64,000 bases of DNA from Xanthostigma xanthostigma (lineage: Eukaryota > Arthropoda > Insecta > Raphidioptera > Raphidiidae): the NCBI GenBank assembly GCA_963575645.1, contig OY754464.1, forward strand, positions 80,884,948 through 80,948,947, written 5' to 3'. Below the pieces are notes generated by a model. The model had not been told where the DNA came from and did no database searches. It saw only the letters and a program-made list of their open reading frames with translations. Both the position numbers and the translations under genes were made by a program. Positions 35,401 through 50,000 of the stretch are shown here, in pieces (positions within the stretch are counted from its first letter, which is position 1; each line of letters starts with the position of its first letter).

Positions 35401-38400
35401 GGATCTTGAAACCAAATATCCGTATTCAGATCCGTATCCGCGGATATACATTTTTAACGATCCGGCACATCACTAATATGAACGTAGTCGATTTATGCTC
35501 GATTGGTTGGCACCACTGAGATCCACCCCATAACTGGAATGCCAGCCAGACAAGCTGACATTACAGAACAAATGTGTTCACATTTGAATAATTCAATACG
35601 ATTTATATTCTCTACCGCGAACCGTTGTGGTGTAAATGTTTCATTTGCCATTGCCGACTACAATCGGCAGGTTTCGCTTCCGTTACGTTAAGAGTCAATA
35701 TTTTTACAGAAACAACAAAGAAACCTGACCTCGTGTTCATCGCGTGTTTGATGCGGATCCGCAAGCTCCGTGTGCGGATTGTAAATGTGAACTTAATGAA
35801 TGGTATTTAATTTATGGGCGGAATTCAGTGATTGGCATCAACCGTGGGCTGGTTTGCCTATATGGGCTATGTGCACGGAGGCGGAGTTACAAATTTTTCG
35901 ATGCGAGCGTTTGTGGTGAGCACTAGGGGAAACTTCGATCTCCAATTTTCCGTATGTCAGTGGGCAATGTTTATTAAAAGTGAAAGTAGTTATAATTTTA
36001 TAAAGTTTTTTTAATTACAAAGAAAACATAGGAAAACTAAGCGATCTGGAATTGCTTGTTGGTTCCAGGCTGTTTAAGTAAAATAAAGACCACTGGCGCC
36101 CTAATTTGACGTTCCGCTGTCAGTGTAAACAAATTAACATCAGTTTTCCTTATTACATTTTTTTTTGACACATCATGGCCAACTAAAGTTTTTGACTTAT
36201 CACCATAGAAACATGTCGCGATTTCCATAAAAAGTTAGTTAAATAATTCTCTATTACCCACTAGCGGCGCTAATAGGCTTCGTGCACACAGCCTATAGGA
36301 CATATGGGGGCTAGATCGTGCTCTAAAATCTCAAGCTGTTTTTGTTTTTTTATCAGTCCGGGTCTGATATCAAATTAACTATTCGTTGCAACTCTAATAG
36401 AGATCGATAAGTTAATCAAGAAGACTAGAAAAAAGAAGACCGAACTCGAACGATGGAGTCGGGACGAGATAAGTCGCTCTCAAAGACTTCTTGCGTGGAT
36501 AGCTTCGACCAAACGTTGCCGATCATTTACCATTTCTTTGAGCAAATGTGAGCGAGGAAAACGATTAGAGCGTAGAAACAAGGAGGGAAATTGTAAGCAT
36601 GCGCAATATCACAGCGCATTCAAGAATCAAGGCCATGATGTACGACGTATTTCGTCCCACCCTCGCCAATTATTCTTCTTTTCTATCAAGTCCGCTGCAC
36701 ACGAGGCTGGATTTGACGCTAGGTACCTTGCTAGATTTCACTACTAGTTTTCTAGCGCTGGCTATTATGTGCTCGCTTCACACGAGACGTCTTTACAAGC
36801 TTGCTCTGCAGGTAGATTCGGTGCGCGCCCAGTGATAGTTAGAACGGTAACAAAAGTGCATGTTTATTGTCTCTGAACTATGGCACAGTGTTTGTTTGTG
36901 GGCGTTTGTTCAAGTCGTCCACGTGACAAGAAACTGTCTCGTGATTGGTTCTTGCTCATACCTAGCAGCGGACGTAGCAAGGAAAATAGCTTCTGTTCTA
37001 ATTCTAAAACCTATCTTGTCAGCTAACAGGCGAGCCCGCAGTGACATCATTTCCAGCTAGCAGAAGTCCAAGCAGTGTTTCTAGCCTCGTGTGCAGCGGC
37101 CTTCAGTCTTTTTGAATCTAAATCTAATAAAAAATAACTACGTTTAACTAATTTACCTCTTTTAATCTAGCTTGGTCCTGAATATAAAATGCTATGTAGA
37201 ACAAAGATAGAAACGAATTGACAAACTGAAACTGAAAAGAGAGAAAGAAAAGCATAAGATTTCAGATACCAAAATTAATATTTTCCACTTATTTCGAAAC
37301 TACGTAAGCCGCTTATAAAACTTTACAAGTCGCTAGTTTTATCAATACTGCCAACTATAAAAGCTATTGAATATGAAGCAGACTAAAAAATAATTTGCAT
37401 TTTTATAACATTTTATACAAAAAAACATTTAAATAACATATAAGAATGTTTGATGCCATTTGTTCTTCAACTTAAAATATAGATAGGTACAGATAATTAT
37501 ACGATCTCCAGGGCCGGATTAAGACTCCTTGATGCCCTAAGCATTTCTTGCCTATGGGCACTCATTTCTAACAGCAGTCTAAAAAATTCTAATAATATTG
37601 TCATGTCAAAAAAATTCAAATTGTTAATGTCATAAGCTAAAAATTGATAGAAAACACAGAATTTTAAGGAAAAAATTGAATTTCACAATTAATGCTCTCA
37701 TTGAAAATTTGACTGTCTATAAAATCGGTCCTTAGGCGTTTTTATACAATTAATTGAAAAAAAGTTAAAATGTTAAGTTAAAAAAACATTACGTTTTCAT
37801 TTTCAACAGTAAATTATTATTTATTTTAATTTCTGTACTTCTGAAGACAATTTTATATCAGTAGATCACAATTTTGAGAACCTGACAAAAAGAAAAAAAA
37901 ATTGGTTGTCTGTAAAGTCGGTTTACGGACGATAGTTTTACGTGATAACGTATTCCGCTCGAATATCATATTTAATAATACATAACCTAAATTTTAGTAG
38001 CTGTCAAACTTGGGCCGGTCAGGCGGAACGTGACACTTTTTCGTGCATGCAGCCGGTGTTTCATTAATTTATAAGACGTTATCACGTCAAAAAAATTTGT
38101 TGATACGGTCTGGTGAGGTATTTTTCATTTATGAGTCGTGATTTTTGGTGTCCCCTGAGACGTGATGCCCTAAGCAATTGCTTATTTTGCTTATAGGTTA
38201 ATCCAGCACTGGCGATTTCTCAAATAAAAACACAATTTATAATATTACAGTATTATCAGAAAAAATTAAAACTATTATTCTGCAAAAACAAAAAATCTAT
38301 CATTTTTTTCTTTAAAAACGTAGTCGACTGGTCGATTTTTTTGCGGAATATACATTAATATACAGTGTAAACTATATAGCGACACTCAAGGGACGTGCAC

Positions 38401-41400
38401 TATGTGGAGTTATTGAGAGTTGTCGTTAAACGGAGAGAAGAAATAATCAATTGCTATTTTTTTACTATCATAATATGTATTAATACGTTAAGGTTAAAAC
38501 ATCACAATTTCTCCACATAAATTATATATCATTTTACAGATAATTGCTTGCTCTAGTAAAAAATTTATTATTGCTTTTGTTTTTGTAAATTAATTAAAAT
38601 ACAGCAACGCTGAACAACGTCACAGCAATGCTGCATGATGCCATCTGACGGCTTAGCTCAACGCTTTTGCTACTTGCGCCTCTATATGACAATTTTAGTA
38701 AAATATTTCTTCGATCTGTCATCTGAGCTTCATATTGTAATACAACAAAAAGAAGAACGTTATAAGTAGTATGCAAAATTAGAAACGAATTGAATACCTG
38801 CAATCATATTTAAAAAATAATTTTGTAAAGTGATAATTATTATACTTATTTAGTGCGAATAATTCGCACAGGTAACACTAGTAATATGTATTTACTCATA
38901 ATATATCAAATTTACAACTGACCATATTGTCGATACGGTCAAGCGACTGAATCCAAAGCTTCTTCCAACATCACTTATCTTTTCTCCCGCCTCTATTGCG
39001 CGTATTAATAAAAACTTTTTCGTCAATACACAAAGATTTTCTTTTACTCGCCATGTTCACAGTTTACAAGTTTGTCGGCAACTAAGAATATGATAACTTA
39101 TCGATAAGCAGCTGAGCTAAACATATGAAAGATAATCCCAACAAACAAAAGAACGAATTTCTTAGAATCTTCGGTACGCGTGGTGCCGACAACAAAGCAA
39201 CAAAATAACAAACAAGTACTGTTTATTGCTTACTGACGACGTATTGTTGTCGTTATTTAGAGTGTATCATTGTATGAGCAACAAGGTAAGCCAACTAGAG
39301 TTAAGTAATTTCGACGTTTTAAGGAGTTTGTCGTTATATCGAGTGACGTTAAATGGAGTTTACACTGTAAGTTCAATTTACCATAATCATGTTAAGATTA
39401 TGTGTTCTTATAGACGGAGAGCTGGCTACGGAGAAAATGGGTGACTCGGTGCAGAGCTGAAAATTTGCAGAATAATAGATGTACAAGTAAGTAGGGAAAA
39501 AATTGCCAGAAGGCTAGGCGGAAGATAAAGAGCCGCCAGAAGGCGCTAATGTTGCGAAAAATCAGTGCACTTCTGGCAATTTCTATACTTATTCTGTAAT
39601 TTAAAACTAGATTATATATTGTATATATTATACATTATATAGTTATAAGGGCATACTGAAAATTCAAACATGATATAATAATTACATTCGACAAATATTC
39701 AAAATTATTAATGACATTTTGATAGAAATAAAATTAATCGTCATATATTTTCATTAATAAAATTACGTTGTTATAACAACGTAATTTTATTAATTTATTT
39801 AATTTCATTTCTATCAAAATGTCATTAATAATTTTGAATATTTGTCGAATGTAATTATTATATCATGTTTGAATTTTCAGTATGCCCTTATAACTATATA
39901 ATATATAATCTAGTTTTGAATTACAGAATAAGTATAGAAATTGCCAGAAGTGTACTGATTTTTCGCAACATTAGCGCCTTCTGGCGGCTCTTTATCTTCC
40001 GCCTAGCCTTCTGGCAATTTTTTCCCTATTTACTTGTACTATCTCCTATTATTCTGCAAATTTTCAGCTCTGCACCGAGTCACCCATTTTCTCCGTAGCC
40101 AGCTCTCACAATCCATTAAAATAGCATGTTCTCATAATAATATTCCGCTTGAAAATTAAAAATGTGCTAAGATAATAATCATTCGTGAGTGTGGTGCTTT
40201 TAATTACTAACATGCAAGCGACTAGGTGTTCATTTAAATATCTCTACGTAGCATATAGACAAGGACGATCGGATGCCATTACACAAATATACAAACCAGC
40301 GCGACTTTGCCGATCAGGTGATTCTCATACTTGGTCTCAAGTCGATAGTTCTCTGCAGGTGTCAGCGGCAGCGTGCGAATTCACACAAACACACCCTCGG
40401 TTAGTGATTCCGACAGGATCTCACAACCCTAAATAATATTTGTACTTGAGCCCCGGATCTACGATTTCCTCGAATCGGGGCAGAAACTCTCTCTCTCCAA
40501 GCGGATTGAGTGACTCGAAAAAAGGACAGATTGGGTGTGGTTTTCAACCATATTATAACGGGTGGGCCAGAAAGGCGTGCGATTTTAAAAACACTCTTGC
40601 GTTTGAACCTTATGAGAGGGGGCTGCGCGGGTGGTGGGGTTGAGAAGCTCGGTTCTCGGAAATTTAGTCGCGATGGATCGATGATATCGATATTATCGGC
40701 TGATCGCTTGCGAGTCGATAGTCCAGGATTACGTTGAACTGAAGCTCTAACTTGTTCAGTTGTGTCTTCCGTTCTTGTTGACCTGAGCGTCCCGCAGGCT
40801 TCTGTTTGAGAACCGAACCAGTTGCTTCGAACTTTCTGACCCACGATCGAATCACACTTTCCTACGGACACTGATTTAGGTCATGTAATCCAAACTCACG
40901 CCGAACAATAACGCACGAATCGCCATTTTTGTAATAATGTTTAACGCAGAATGCACGTTGCGCTCCGGTGAAGTGATCCATCGCGACTAAATTTCCGAGA
41001 ACCGAGCTTCTCAACCCCACTACCCGCGCAGCCCCCTCTCATAAGGTTCAAACGCAAGAGTGTTTTTAAAATCGCACGCCTTTCTGGCCCACCCTTTACT
41101 ATGATTTTGGCGCGCCTTGAAACTAAAACCCGGTGCGTGTGCCCCGGTTTGCCCCCCCCCCTTCCCTGGATCCGGGGCTGTAGTACTTTCCTGATCCTGA
41201 ACCAAACTGATAGGACGTTTACAAAGAAGGACTCGAAGGTCTTTTCTAGTCTCGCACGAATGTGTTGCAGTGCACTAATAGTGGATTTTAACTTTTGAGT
41301 TCGATAAATATAGGATTTTCGAATCGGACCATATTCGATTTTCAATTTGAGTCGAGTCTCGAATTTTAAATCGAATTTTATTACATTCTTAGTTATTACT

Positions 41401-44400
41401 TACTCAATTTTTGAGCCTGTTCATATTCGATTTATAATTTTAATCTCGTATCTCATTAATACCCATTTTTCGAGTCAAATCAAATCGAGTATGTGCTTAA
41501 TAAATACTCGATTATTGAATCAAATATTTAATACTCCATTTTCAAATCAAGAGGTGTACAATACGCGCCACGGATCTAAAAGGTTCGGAAGTTGGTCACA
41601 AACAGCGTCGCAAAGGCACATTTTAGAGCCGTTGATACTCCCACCACCTCCCAGCTACCTGCACGGAACGTGCGCTCGTTGGTCGTGATCGCTCGTTGCC
41701 TTTGTCACTTTGCTTTAAAGTACAGTCGAGTACGCTATTGTCAAGTTGTTATTGTTATTTTAGTTTTGTTGAGTTGCGAGTTTGTAATTTTTCAACAGAC
41801 TGTACAAGCGCAAGCCCGCATTCGCATCTAATTTCCGAGCCTTTTAGATTCGTGGCGCGTATTTTACGTAATTTAAGCTCGCGTTTAATTTTACAAATTT
41901 TAGTGAAAAAATAAGAATTTACGGATATCTATAATTATATTATTTTAAATGACAAATCTGACTAAAAAAAATTTGAAAGACTTTTTTCAAAAAAACGACA
42001 GTGTCAATTCTACAAAAGTGATTTTTGTCAAAGTTTATATTTGATATTTACAAGCTAATGGATCGATATCGATAAATTTATTCTAATTCCTAAATTTATA
42101 ATTAAAAAAATATTTTCAAAAAGTGCAATAGAAGACAAAAGTAATACTGCAGAACTAGCAAAAGGATAGAGATTTATGGTAACTATATTTTTTTTTTGTA
42201 ACAGTTCCGAAAACAAATTTAAAGAACAAACAGTTTTATAGAATGCGGACAAAACTACAATAATAATCAAACATTGTATTTTCAAAAATAACAACACAGT
42301 GAATTTGAAATAAACGTGCGTTTTGCCAACAGAGTTAGCATCATCAAAAATTTATTACATTGCTTGTAAGTTATAATTTTATTAACGAAATAATTTTAAG
42401 GCGGCGGATCGTTCCACTCCTCCATAGTTTACCTGTCAAAAACCCCTCTTAGAACAGTTCGGCGCATTTCTCACCAGAGGGCTCACCATTCCTTTGGGTT
42501 TCGAATGTCACTTTGCTAGCGACAGTATTCCGTGTTTAAAATTTCATTTAAAAAAATACACATTTGGAAATGTTTTTATTATAGAAAAAACGTCTAAAAA
42601 ATGGAACGACCGCCTTATGAGTTTCAAAAACGTGTTAACAAACTGTTAGTTCTTACCAAAACTTCAAAAACTAAGAACTAACATGCATCTATAGTCTATA
42701 TTTAAAAAAAATCTTATTTTTATTTGCAAAATTCAGAAAAACATATTTATAGGAAGTTAGTGTAGTTTAAAGAGAGCAAAGAGATTTGAAGAGGTTCTTT
42801 TAGCATAAAAAGTGCATCTAAGGTAATTAAGTAATCATATTTAAAACTAAGTTTTAACAGAAATTCAAAAAGACAACCGAAGAACAGTCGTTACGAGTTT
42901 ATATAGGAATTTGATATGTATCGACGCTGACATCTAGCGGCAGAAAACGAAAGTATAGCAAAATGTGGTTTCTCAAATAGATCGCGCCTTCGTGTCAAAT
43001 CAGCTCAAAGAAATTTGACATGGACGATACATCTGATGGTGCAAAATGAAAGTTTGGCAAAATGTGGGTTCGCGATTAGGCCACGCCTCCATGTCAAATC
43101 AGCTTACACAGATTTGATATGTGACGACTCATATCTAGTGGCAGAAAGTGAAAATATAGCAAAATGTGGTTTCGCGTATAGGCCACGCCTCCGCGTCAAA
43201 TTCCTATAAAGGACTATAAAGGATGTGTATTTTGTTTGTTTATAAATAACTGTATTTTCATGGAAGTAATAAATTATTATTATTATTATTATTATTATCT
43301 TACTGGACACTTAAAAATTATTTTCAAAATGTATGGCACGTCGTTTTACTATTTAATAGTAAAATATTTTTCCAAAAATTATAAAAATATTTAACAAAAA
43401 TTTCAGAAAAAGGCCATAGCGGAATAAGCATGGGTAAGATGCCCCCGCACGGATTGGGTTAGTTTTTTTTTCATTTATAGCGATTGATAAATGATTAAGA
43501 TTTGGAAAATTTTAGCCCTAAAAAGTCAACCCCTGGGGAGTGAGAATTAATTTTCGAAAAATCATAAAAAAATCATAACTTTTGAATAGCTGACTTGATT
43601 TTGATAAAAATTTAATATGATTTAGATATTACTACAGCGCATCATAAGAAAAATTATCAGCTCGAAAAAAAATACATAACCTCAAAAAAAAAAATAATTT
43701 AAGTTTTTAATTTTTTTTTTAATTATTTGCGATTTTGGTACAATTACCAAAATTTTTGTAAAAATTTCTGAAACTACTCTACGTAACATATAATTTTTTC
43801 ATAACGAGTTTCAGGGTGCGTCATGGTCAAAAAAATAAAAAAGTTTGAAAATATTTTTTTTTTATAGGTTATGATCATAGTACAATTACAACAATTTTTT
43901 TGTAGGTTCGGGAATCTGTTTAACATAACATATAATTTTTTCATAACGAGTTTCCGGGTGCGTCATGGTCAAAAAAATAAAAATGTTTAAAAATATTTTT
44001 TTATAGCTTCTTTTTAACATGCATGAACTGATAACGTTATGTACAAAAACTTTCTTATTACTTCTTTCTGATACTAGCGATTATTCTATTCTTATTCGCT
44101 TCAGGTCTAAGAACAGAACTGAAACAACGAATGAGTTGAAGGAAAAAAAAGTAAAAGAGGCGAATTAACTGCTATTAGTCATTTTAGTGTTTTTAAATTC
44201 CGAAAAAAATAATATGTTATGTTAAAAAGATTCCCGAACCTACAAAAAAATTGGTTGTCTGTAAAGTCGGTTTACGGACGATAGTTTTACGTGATAACGT
44301 ATTCCGCTCGAATATCATATTTAATAATACATTACTGCGCTCTCGCTTGCACGCCGCACAGGGTCAGGCGGAACGTTGCATTTTTTCGTGCGTGCAGCTG

Positions 44401-46986
44401 GTGTTTCATCAATCGGAACGTTACACTTTTCGGAACGTTACACTTTTTCGTGCGTGCAGCTGGTGTTTCATCAATTTATAAGACGTTATCACGTCAAAAA
44501 TTGTTATAATTGTACCATGATCATAACATATAAAAAAAAATATTTTCTAACTTTTTTATTTTTTTAACCATGACGCACCCGGAATCTCGTTATGAAAAAA
44601 TTATGTGTTACGTAGAGTAGTTTCAGAAATTTTTACAAAAATTTTGGTGATTGTACCAAAATTGCAAATAATTAAAAAAAAAAAATTAAAAACTGAAATT
44701 ATTTTTTTTTGAGGTTATATATTTTTTTTCGAGCTGATAATTTTTCTTAAGATGCGCTGTAGTAATATCTAAATCATATTAAATTTTCATCAAATTCAGT
44801 TCAGCTATTCAAAAGTTATGATTTTTTTTATGATTTTTCGAAAATTAATTCCAACTCCCCAGGGGTTGATTTTTTAGGGCTGAAATTTTCCAAATCTTAT
44901 TCATTTATCAATCGCTATAAATGAAAAAAAAACTAACCCAATCCGTGCGGGGGCACCTACCCATGCTTATTCCGCTATGGCCTTTTGAGTGAATTTTTTT
45001 GTGGTGACAATAAAAATACAATATTATTATGTCATGACATAAAATTAAATGCTTATGCATAGGAAGGGATAGGAAAGACGACGAATTATAACTATGTCAT
45101 GACATAAAAATAATGTGTTTTTATTATGTCATGACATAATAGTATTGTATTTTTATTTTTCCAAGAGAAGAATCCTAAATAATTATAATTATGTCAACAC
45201 ATAATTATAAATCGTCGTCTTTCCTATCTCTTCCTATGTATAAGCATTTAATTTTATGTCATGACATAATAATATTGTATTTTTATTGTCACCACATAAA
45301 AAAATTCACTCAAATTTTTTTCTGAAATTAAAATTGTTAAATATTTTTATAATTTTTGGAAAAATATTTTACTATTAAATAGTAAAACGACGTGCCATAA
45401 AAATGTAAACAATTTATTCAAAAATGTTAATTATACTATTTCAATACTAACAAAAGATGAAATAGTAAAATTTCGATATAAATATTAAAAAATACGAAAT
45501 ATTCGACACAAATTGTTTCGACAACAGAGACAATTACCAACATTTTAGGACAAATAAAAATCTAAACCTCCGATAAAACTAATTCTAAATATGATCAATT
45601 AAAAAAAAATGTCGAAATATTATAATAACTGACCTTTATCATTCAGCCAGACAGCCACTTTGTAATATGCTTCGTCCATTAGCGATATCACGACGGCAAG
45701 AAGAATTTTAGGTACATAACCGAGCCACGACGGATATCCACGAGCTGCCAGCTTCGAGTCCCACCAGCTTTGAAGTTGAAACGAAGCGATCATAACGGCA
45801 AATACCAGAGACAAGCAGATCGCTATTACCGGAACAGTAACGCAGTAACGAAATACGTGTCTTTTCCAGGCCGGCTGCCATGGTTCTAGGCGGCCAGTCA
45901 CGGAACTAATTTGCAATGGTCCCTACAAAATGACACAATATTTTCAAAAAGCGTCTAAGAAGCGCAGCATACACAAAATACGAAATGAAAATTATCGACA
46001 CTGTATGATTGCCAATTACTATAGTACGCTTCTCGTGTAACCTATCCTCTATTAACTATTTATACCCGATATACTGAACTATCAATATACAGTAGAACCT
46101 CTGTAAGTCGAATTTCAAGGGAGACGCCAAAAAATTCGAGTTATAGAGCTTTCAACTTATGAAGGATTACGACCTAGGCGGATTTTGTAAGGGAATATTC
46201 AACTTGTAGAGATTAAGATTCATTCTAACTAATTTTGAGTTGCTATGTTCGAGATACAGAGGTCCGATTTATTTTTTCGAGTTATGGACGAAGCAGCTGA
46301 CTGATTATTTCGACTTGTTGAGGGTTGAGATTTCGAGTAATGGATATTTTGGGGCTTGAAGGGAAGGGATCAAAACATTTTTTTGAGTTTTGGAGGTTTT
46401 CAACTTATCGAGGTTCGACTTAGAGATTTTACTGTATATATCGATATATCGAATCATTTCGTCATCGATACATCAGGTTCATTGATATATAGATTTTTGT
46501 AAATATTCACAATTTCGATAGTTAAAAATACATCTTTATAAAAAAATGCATTATCTACCCGATTTGTTTTTCGTTTGTGTGTTTTATAACAGCAATCGGA
46601 GATCTTAAAAGAAGAATTAATTAAATTTCTTACAGAAAAAAATGGTCTTGGTTCCGCTAGTAAATCATCTCTTTGGTCCAACGTACCCCAACGAAACGCT
46701 AATTCTGCCGAATATCTTTTCCATGCCTGTAAATATGTCGTCGCCCAAATAACATTGAATACAGAAAACAAAACGTAACCAACATCTTCTAAATGTTGAT
46801 GTTTTCCTGAACAGCAAATCTGAAAGAAAGTTCATACAAATGTCATTACATTTTTAGTGTATTTGCCATAAGGCACTTACACTATTGGCGTCGGTCGGAT
46901 GGCGGGACCTAGAGGTCGGACCAAAATTTCTCGACGTTTCATAAGTTTCTAAGAAGTTTGGCACCATTTTTGGAAATGTTTATATA

Positions 46987-47031
<45 letters not shown>

Positions 47032-50000
47032 ATATATATATTGTAATATGTTCGAATTAGACCCCCAGAAGGACCCTAGGACTCCCTGGAACCATAGCCT
47101 TCACTCCCTTAATTTTAGCGTATCATTTGGCTTGAAAATAAAATAATATTCCAGCCGCTGTATAGAAATATCAAAGTTAAGAAATTAACATTGTAATATT
47201 GGCGATCTTGTTTAATATTGCAATAGTCTGTCAGCTGAAAACAAACCGAGATACGAATTACAACAAGTCGTTCTGTGATAGCGGTAATGAGTGGGAGAGA
47301 GACGAGACATACGACGTATGTGATAAAATAGGATGGAGACAGTTGTATGTTGTATTTTTTTAGATTTTTTTCGCAACGGTCAGTCGTGAGCGAGCTAATG
47401 AACACGACGCATCGGGGGATAGGAATTGTTGATAACAATCAATTTAGAGACGATTTATTTGAACTGCGAAAGAGATTATTTATTTTTCGGGACTTTGGCT
47501 TGTATTTCTGGAGCATTGATAAGAGCTGAAATGTTCCTTTTGGCGTTATTCGATTTGTCATCCTTTCATCTTTAATCCTAAACCGATCCCGAGTTTAAAA
47601 ACTCTCCTGTTTTCCTGGAAACTTTGGCTTTCGTACTTCGTGATTGTTGCTGATTGTTGATGAGGATATAGCTTTCCGTGAGATCCCAAAATAAACCTGG
47701 AATAGGAATGTTTGACGCTTAGGAATTTAAATATCCGTGCTTTATTGTCCAATACACCCTTTTAGGAGTTTCTCTGTTGTTTCTGGTTGGAAAAATCTGG
47801 AATTTCTGGATTTAAGCGAATTTCTCCCGACAAACTTATTTGTTTCGTGCTTAGCCGTCTTGGATGGGATTTTTACGTTAGTTTTTGACGGGATTATTTT
47901 TTTTGAGAGTTTTTACAGTCTGTTCCTGTGGAACTAAAGCTTTGAAATTCTGGAACAAGCATTTCCATACCGAATGATTTTTTTCGACTTTGCGATTTAC
48001 AATTTAGTATCGGATTATAATACCAGTCAATTTCATTGAAGTTTTTTATTACTGCTAACTCACAAATGTTCCCGAGGGATACCTTGAAGTTAACAACTGA
48101 ACTGAAGTTAACAAATTGAGCTAATGTTCCCTATCTAATGAAAGTTATCTAACAAAGCAAAGTTCAATTCCGGAATGACAGTTATTGTCTGAGTTTTGGG
48201 TTATGTCGGAACGTCCGATATTGGTCTCGCCTCCCGTATCGAATTTTGATGGGAATACAAAACCTTATGTCGTGAATTCTTTATCGTATGGCAAATCGCT
48301 GTCAAATTAAGTTTCGTATTTGATTTTTTTGTTTCGGCTACATATTCCCGTGACGTCAGCGGACAATTATACCAGGTGTCCTATCAAATAGGTGGATTAT
48401 TTCACCATAAATATTTTTACGGTATCGATTGGACGTGAATTTGTGTTGTCTGGAGGCTATACCCCGTGACGTCACAGGACGCCTATAGCGGGTGTTCTAT
48501 TACAGTAGTAGAGAATAGTAACACAGTTTATTGCGCTTTTGCACGACTAAAATTTTATTGCATTTTAGTTTTCGAATAATTATTCGTTTTTGTGTTCGGC
48601 GAATATTTCCGTTAGTTACATTTATGTGTGATTGTTTCGTCTCTCGGAAATATTTTATCTAATTAAATTTTCGAACCTTTTTCAGGTTTAGGTTCGAGAA
48701 TATTTTGTTTGGTTTTAGTGTCAATTATTTTTGTTTGGGGATTACGAATCATTTAAGATTTCGCTATATTTTCAGTAGTCAAGGACCATTCAAAGCCTCC
48801 TAGTCTGGACTTTCTAGGCGTGGCTTTTCACGATTCGAGTCCTGGCGCCTGGTAATCTAGTCGGTGAATCGGTGAGATTATTTGCCAACGTGAGTGGACT
48901 TGACTTACTATTGGTTGTTAAAATTTTGTGTTGTCCTTTGTGTCTTGTGGTAGGTGGTTGGGTTTTTTAGCATCCTTTTACGGATGTTGATTTTGTATTT
49001 TTTCATGTTCTTCTTAGTTTTATCCATGACCCCGCATCCGAATTGAAGCTAGCCGTGCTCCGAGGTAATTCAATTATCGCCGATATAGTTTACTTAGGTG
49101 AAGCTAACTAGTGGCCCGGTTACCAACACCTTAACCATTTTCTGTCAATTTCGGCCATATCCTAGTAAATACTAAAAATTGGCGCCCTAACGTGCGGGCC
49201 TTTAGAGTTGAGACCCCTTGTTGGTGAGGCCTAGCTCACATTTTTTCGACTAGTGAAATTTATTCTGACCCCGAGCTTTGTGTTGTGCTGGATTTTTTTC
49301 TCGCTTTTCGATTTTTGATTTTTTTCGCTGCCGGTATTCAAGATATTTTTTTCGCTTTCCCGCTTTCGATATTTTTCGCGATTTTCTGATTTTCCGGTTC
49401 TCTTGCCTGTTTCTGTTATGGGTAACGTTATGAACTGCCGGTTTTGTTTTTTAGCATTGATATCTTATCTAGATTTTTTTGTTTTCCTATTTCGTTTTCG
49501 CAAGAAAATTTTATCGTTTTTTTAATTTACAATGTCGTTCGATTTTACGAATTTAACTTTAATTTTTTTAGATTTTATATCCTTGAGTGTAAAGCAAGTC
49601 GGATTTCCGAATTTTTGTCTCGTTTCGGTATCTATTTTCGTTTTGAAGAAAATTTTCATAGATTTCAGATTTCAGTTAATTTAGTATTTTCCGGATTGAT
49701 AAGATTTTTTAGTACCTCTCTCTGTACAGTAACGACGTCTCGTGTCAACATTTTTCGCTCTCGAAATATCGCTTCCTTTTCGATTTCGTAATTTCGTTAA
49801 TTTTCAATTGGTGTTTATCGACAAAGTGTAACGATTGAAACTTCAGTTTTTGTCAAAATGTCGGTTAGTGGGTTGATCTTTGGGATTAATAAATGGCGTC
49901 CAGTACATCGCTAGTGAATTTTTGAGTCCATTGTTGGGATATTATACTCAAACGTTAATTCATGTATAGTATGTGCAGGATTACATCAGGCTACCGCTTA

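Larger units (their letters stand above)
43332..45399. mobile_element. Foldback element W, ~2 kb, with two nested MITEs
   Basis: Ends TATGGCACGTCGTTTTAC in both orientations; arms total several hundred bp. Family A copy 6 sits in the centre and a 331 bp MITE interrupts the right arm. Lies in the ANO8 intron that should contain the missing exon. Confidence 0.8.

Noticed and set aside
39594-39640. Minus-strand NYRISIEIA stretch as the missing ANO8 exon (family motif ENYR)
   Set aside because: Only NYR matches; the following residues do not fit, and the sequence is duplicated in palindrome O.
40185-40436. 83-codon plus ORF
   Set aside because: Lies between transposon ends, no homologue recognised, no splice or UTR support.
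42905-43215. CRISPR-like array
   Set aside because: Units are 100 bp, diverged and contiguous, in a eukaryotic intron; no spacers.
43104-43310. 68-codon minus ORF starting with an Ile run
   Set aside because: Created by the (TTA)n microsatellite.
49444-49791. 115-codon ORF in the LTR element as gag
   Set aside because: Phe/Ile-rich translation of a T-rich region with no zinc knuckle or other gag motif.
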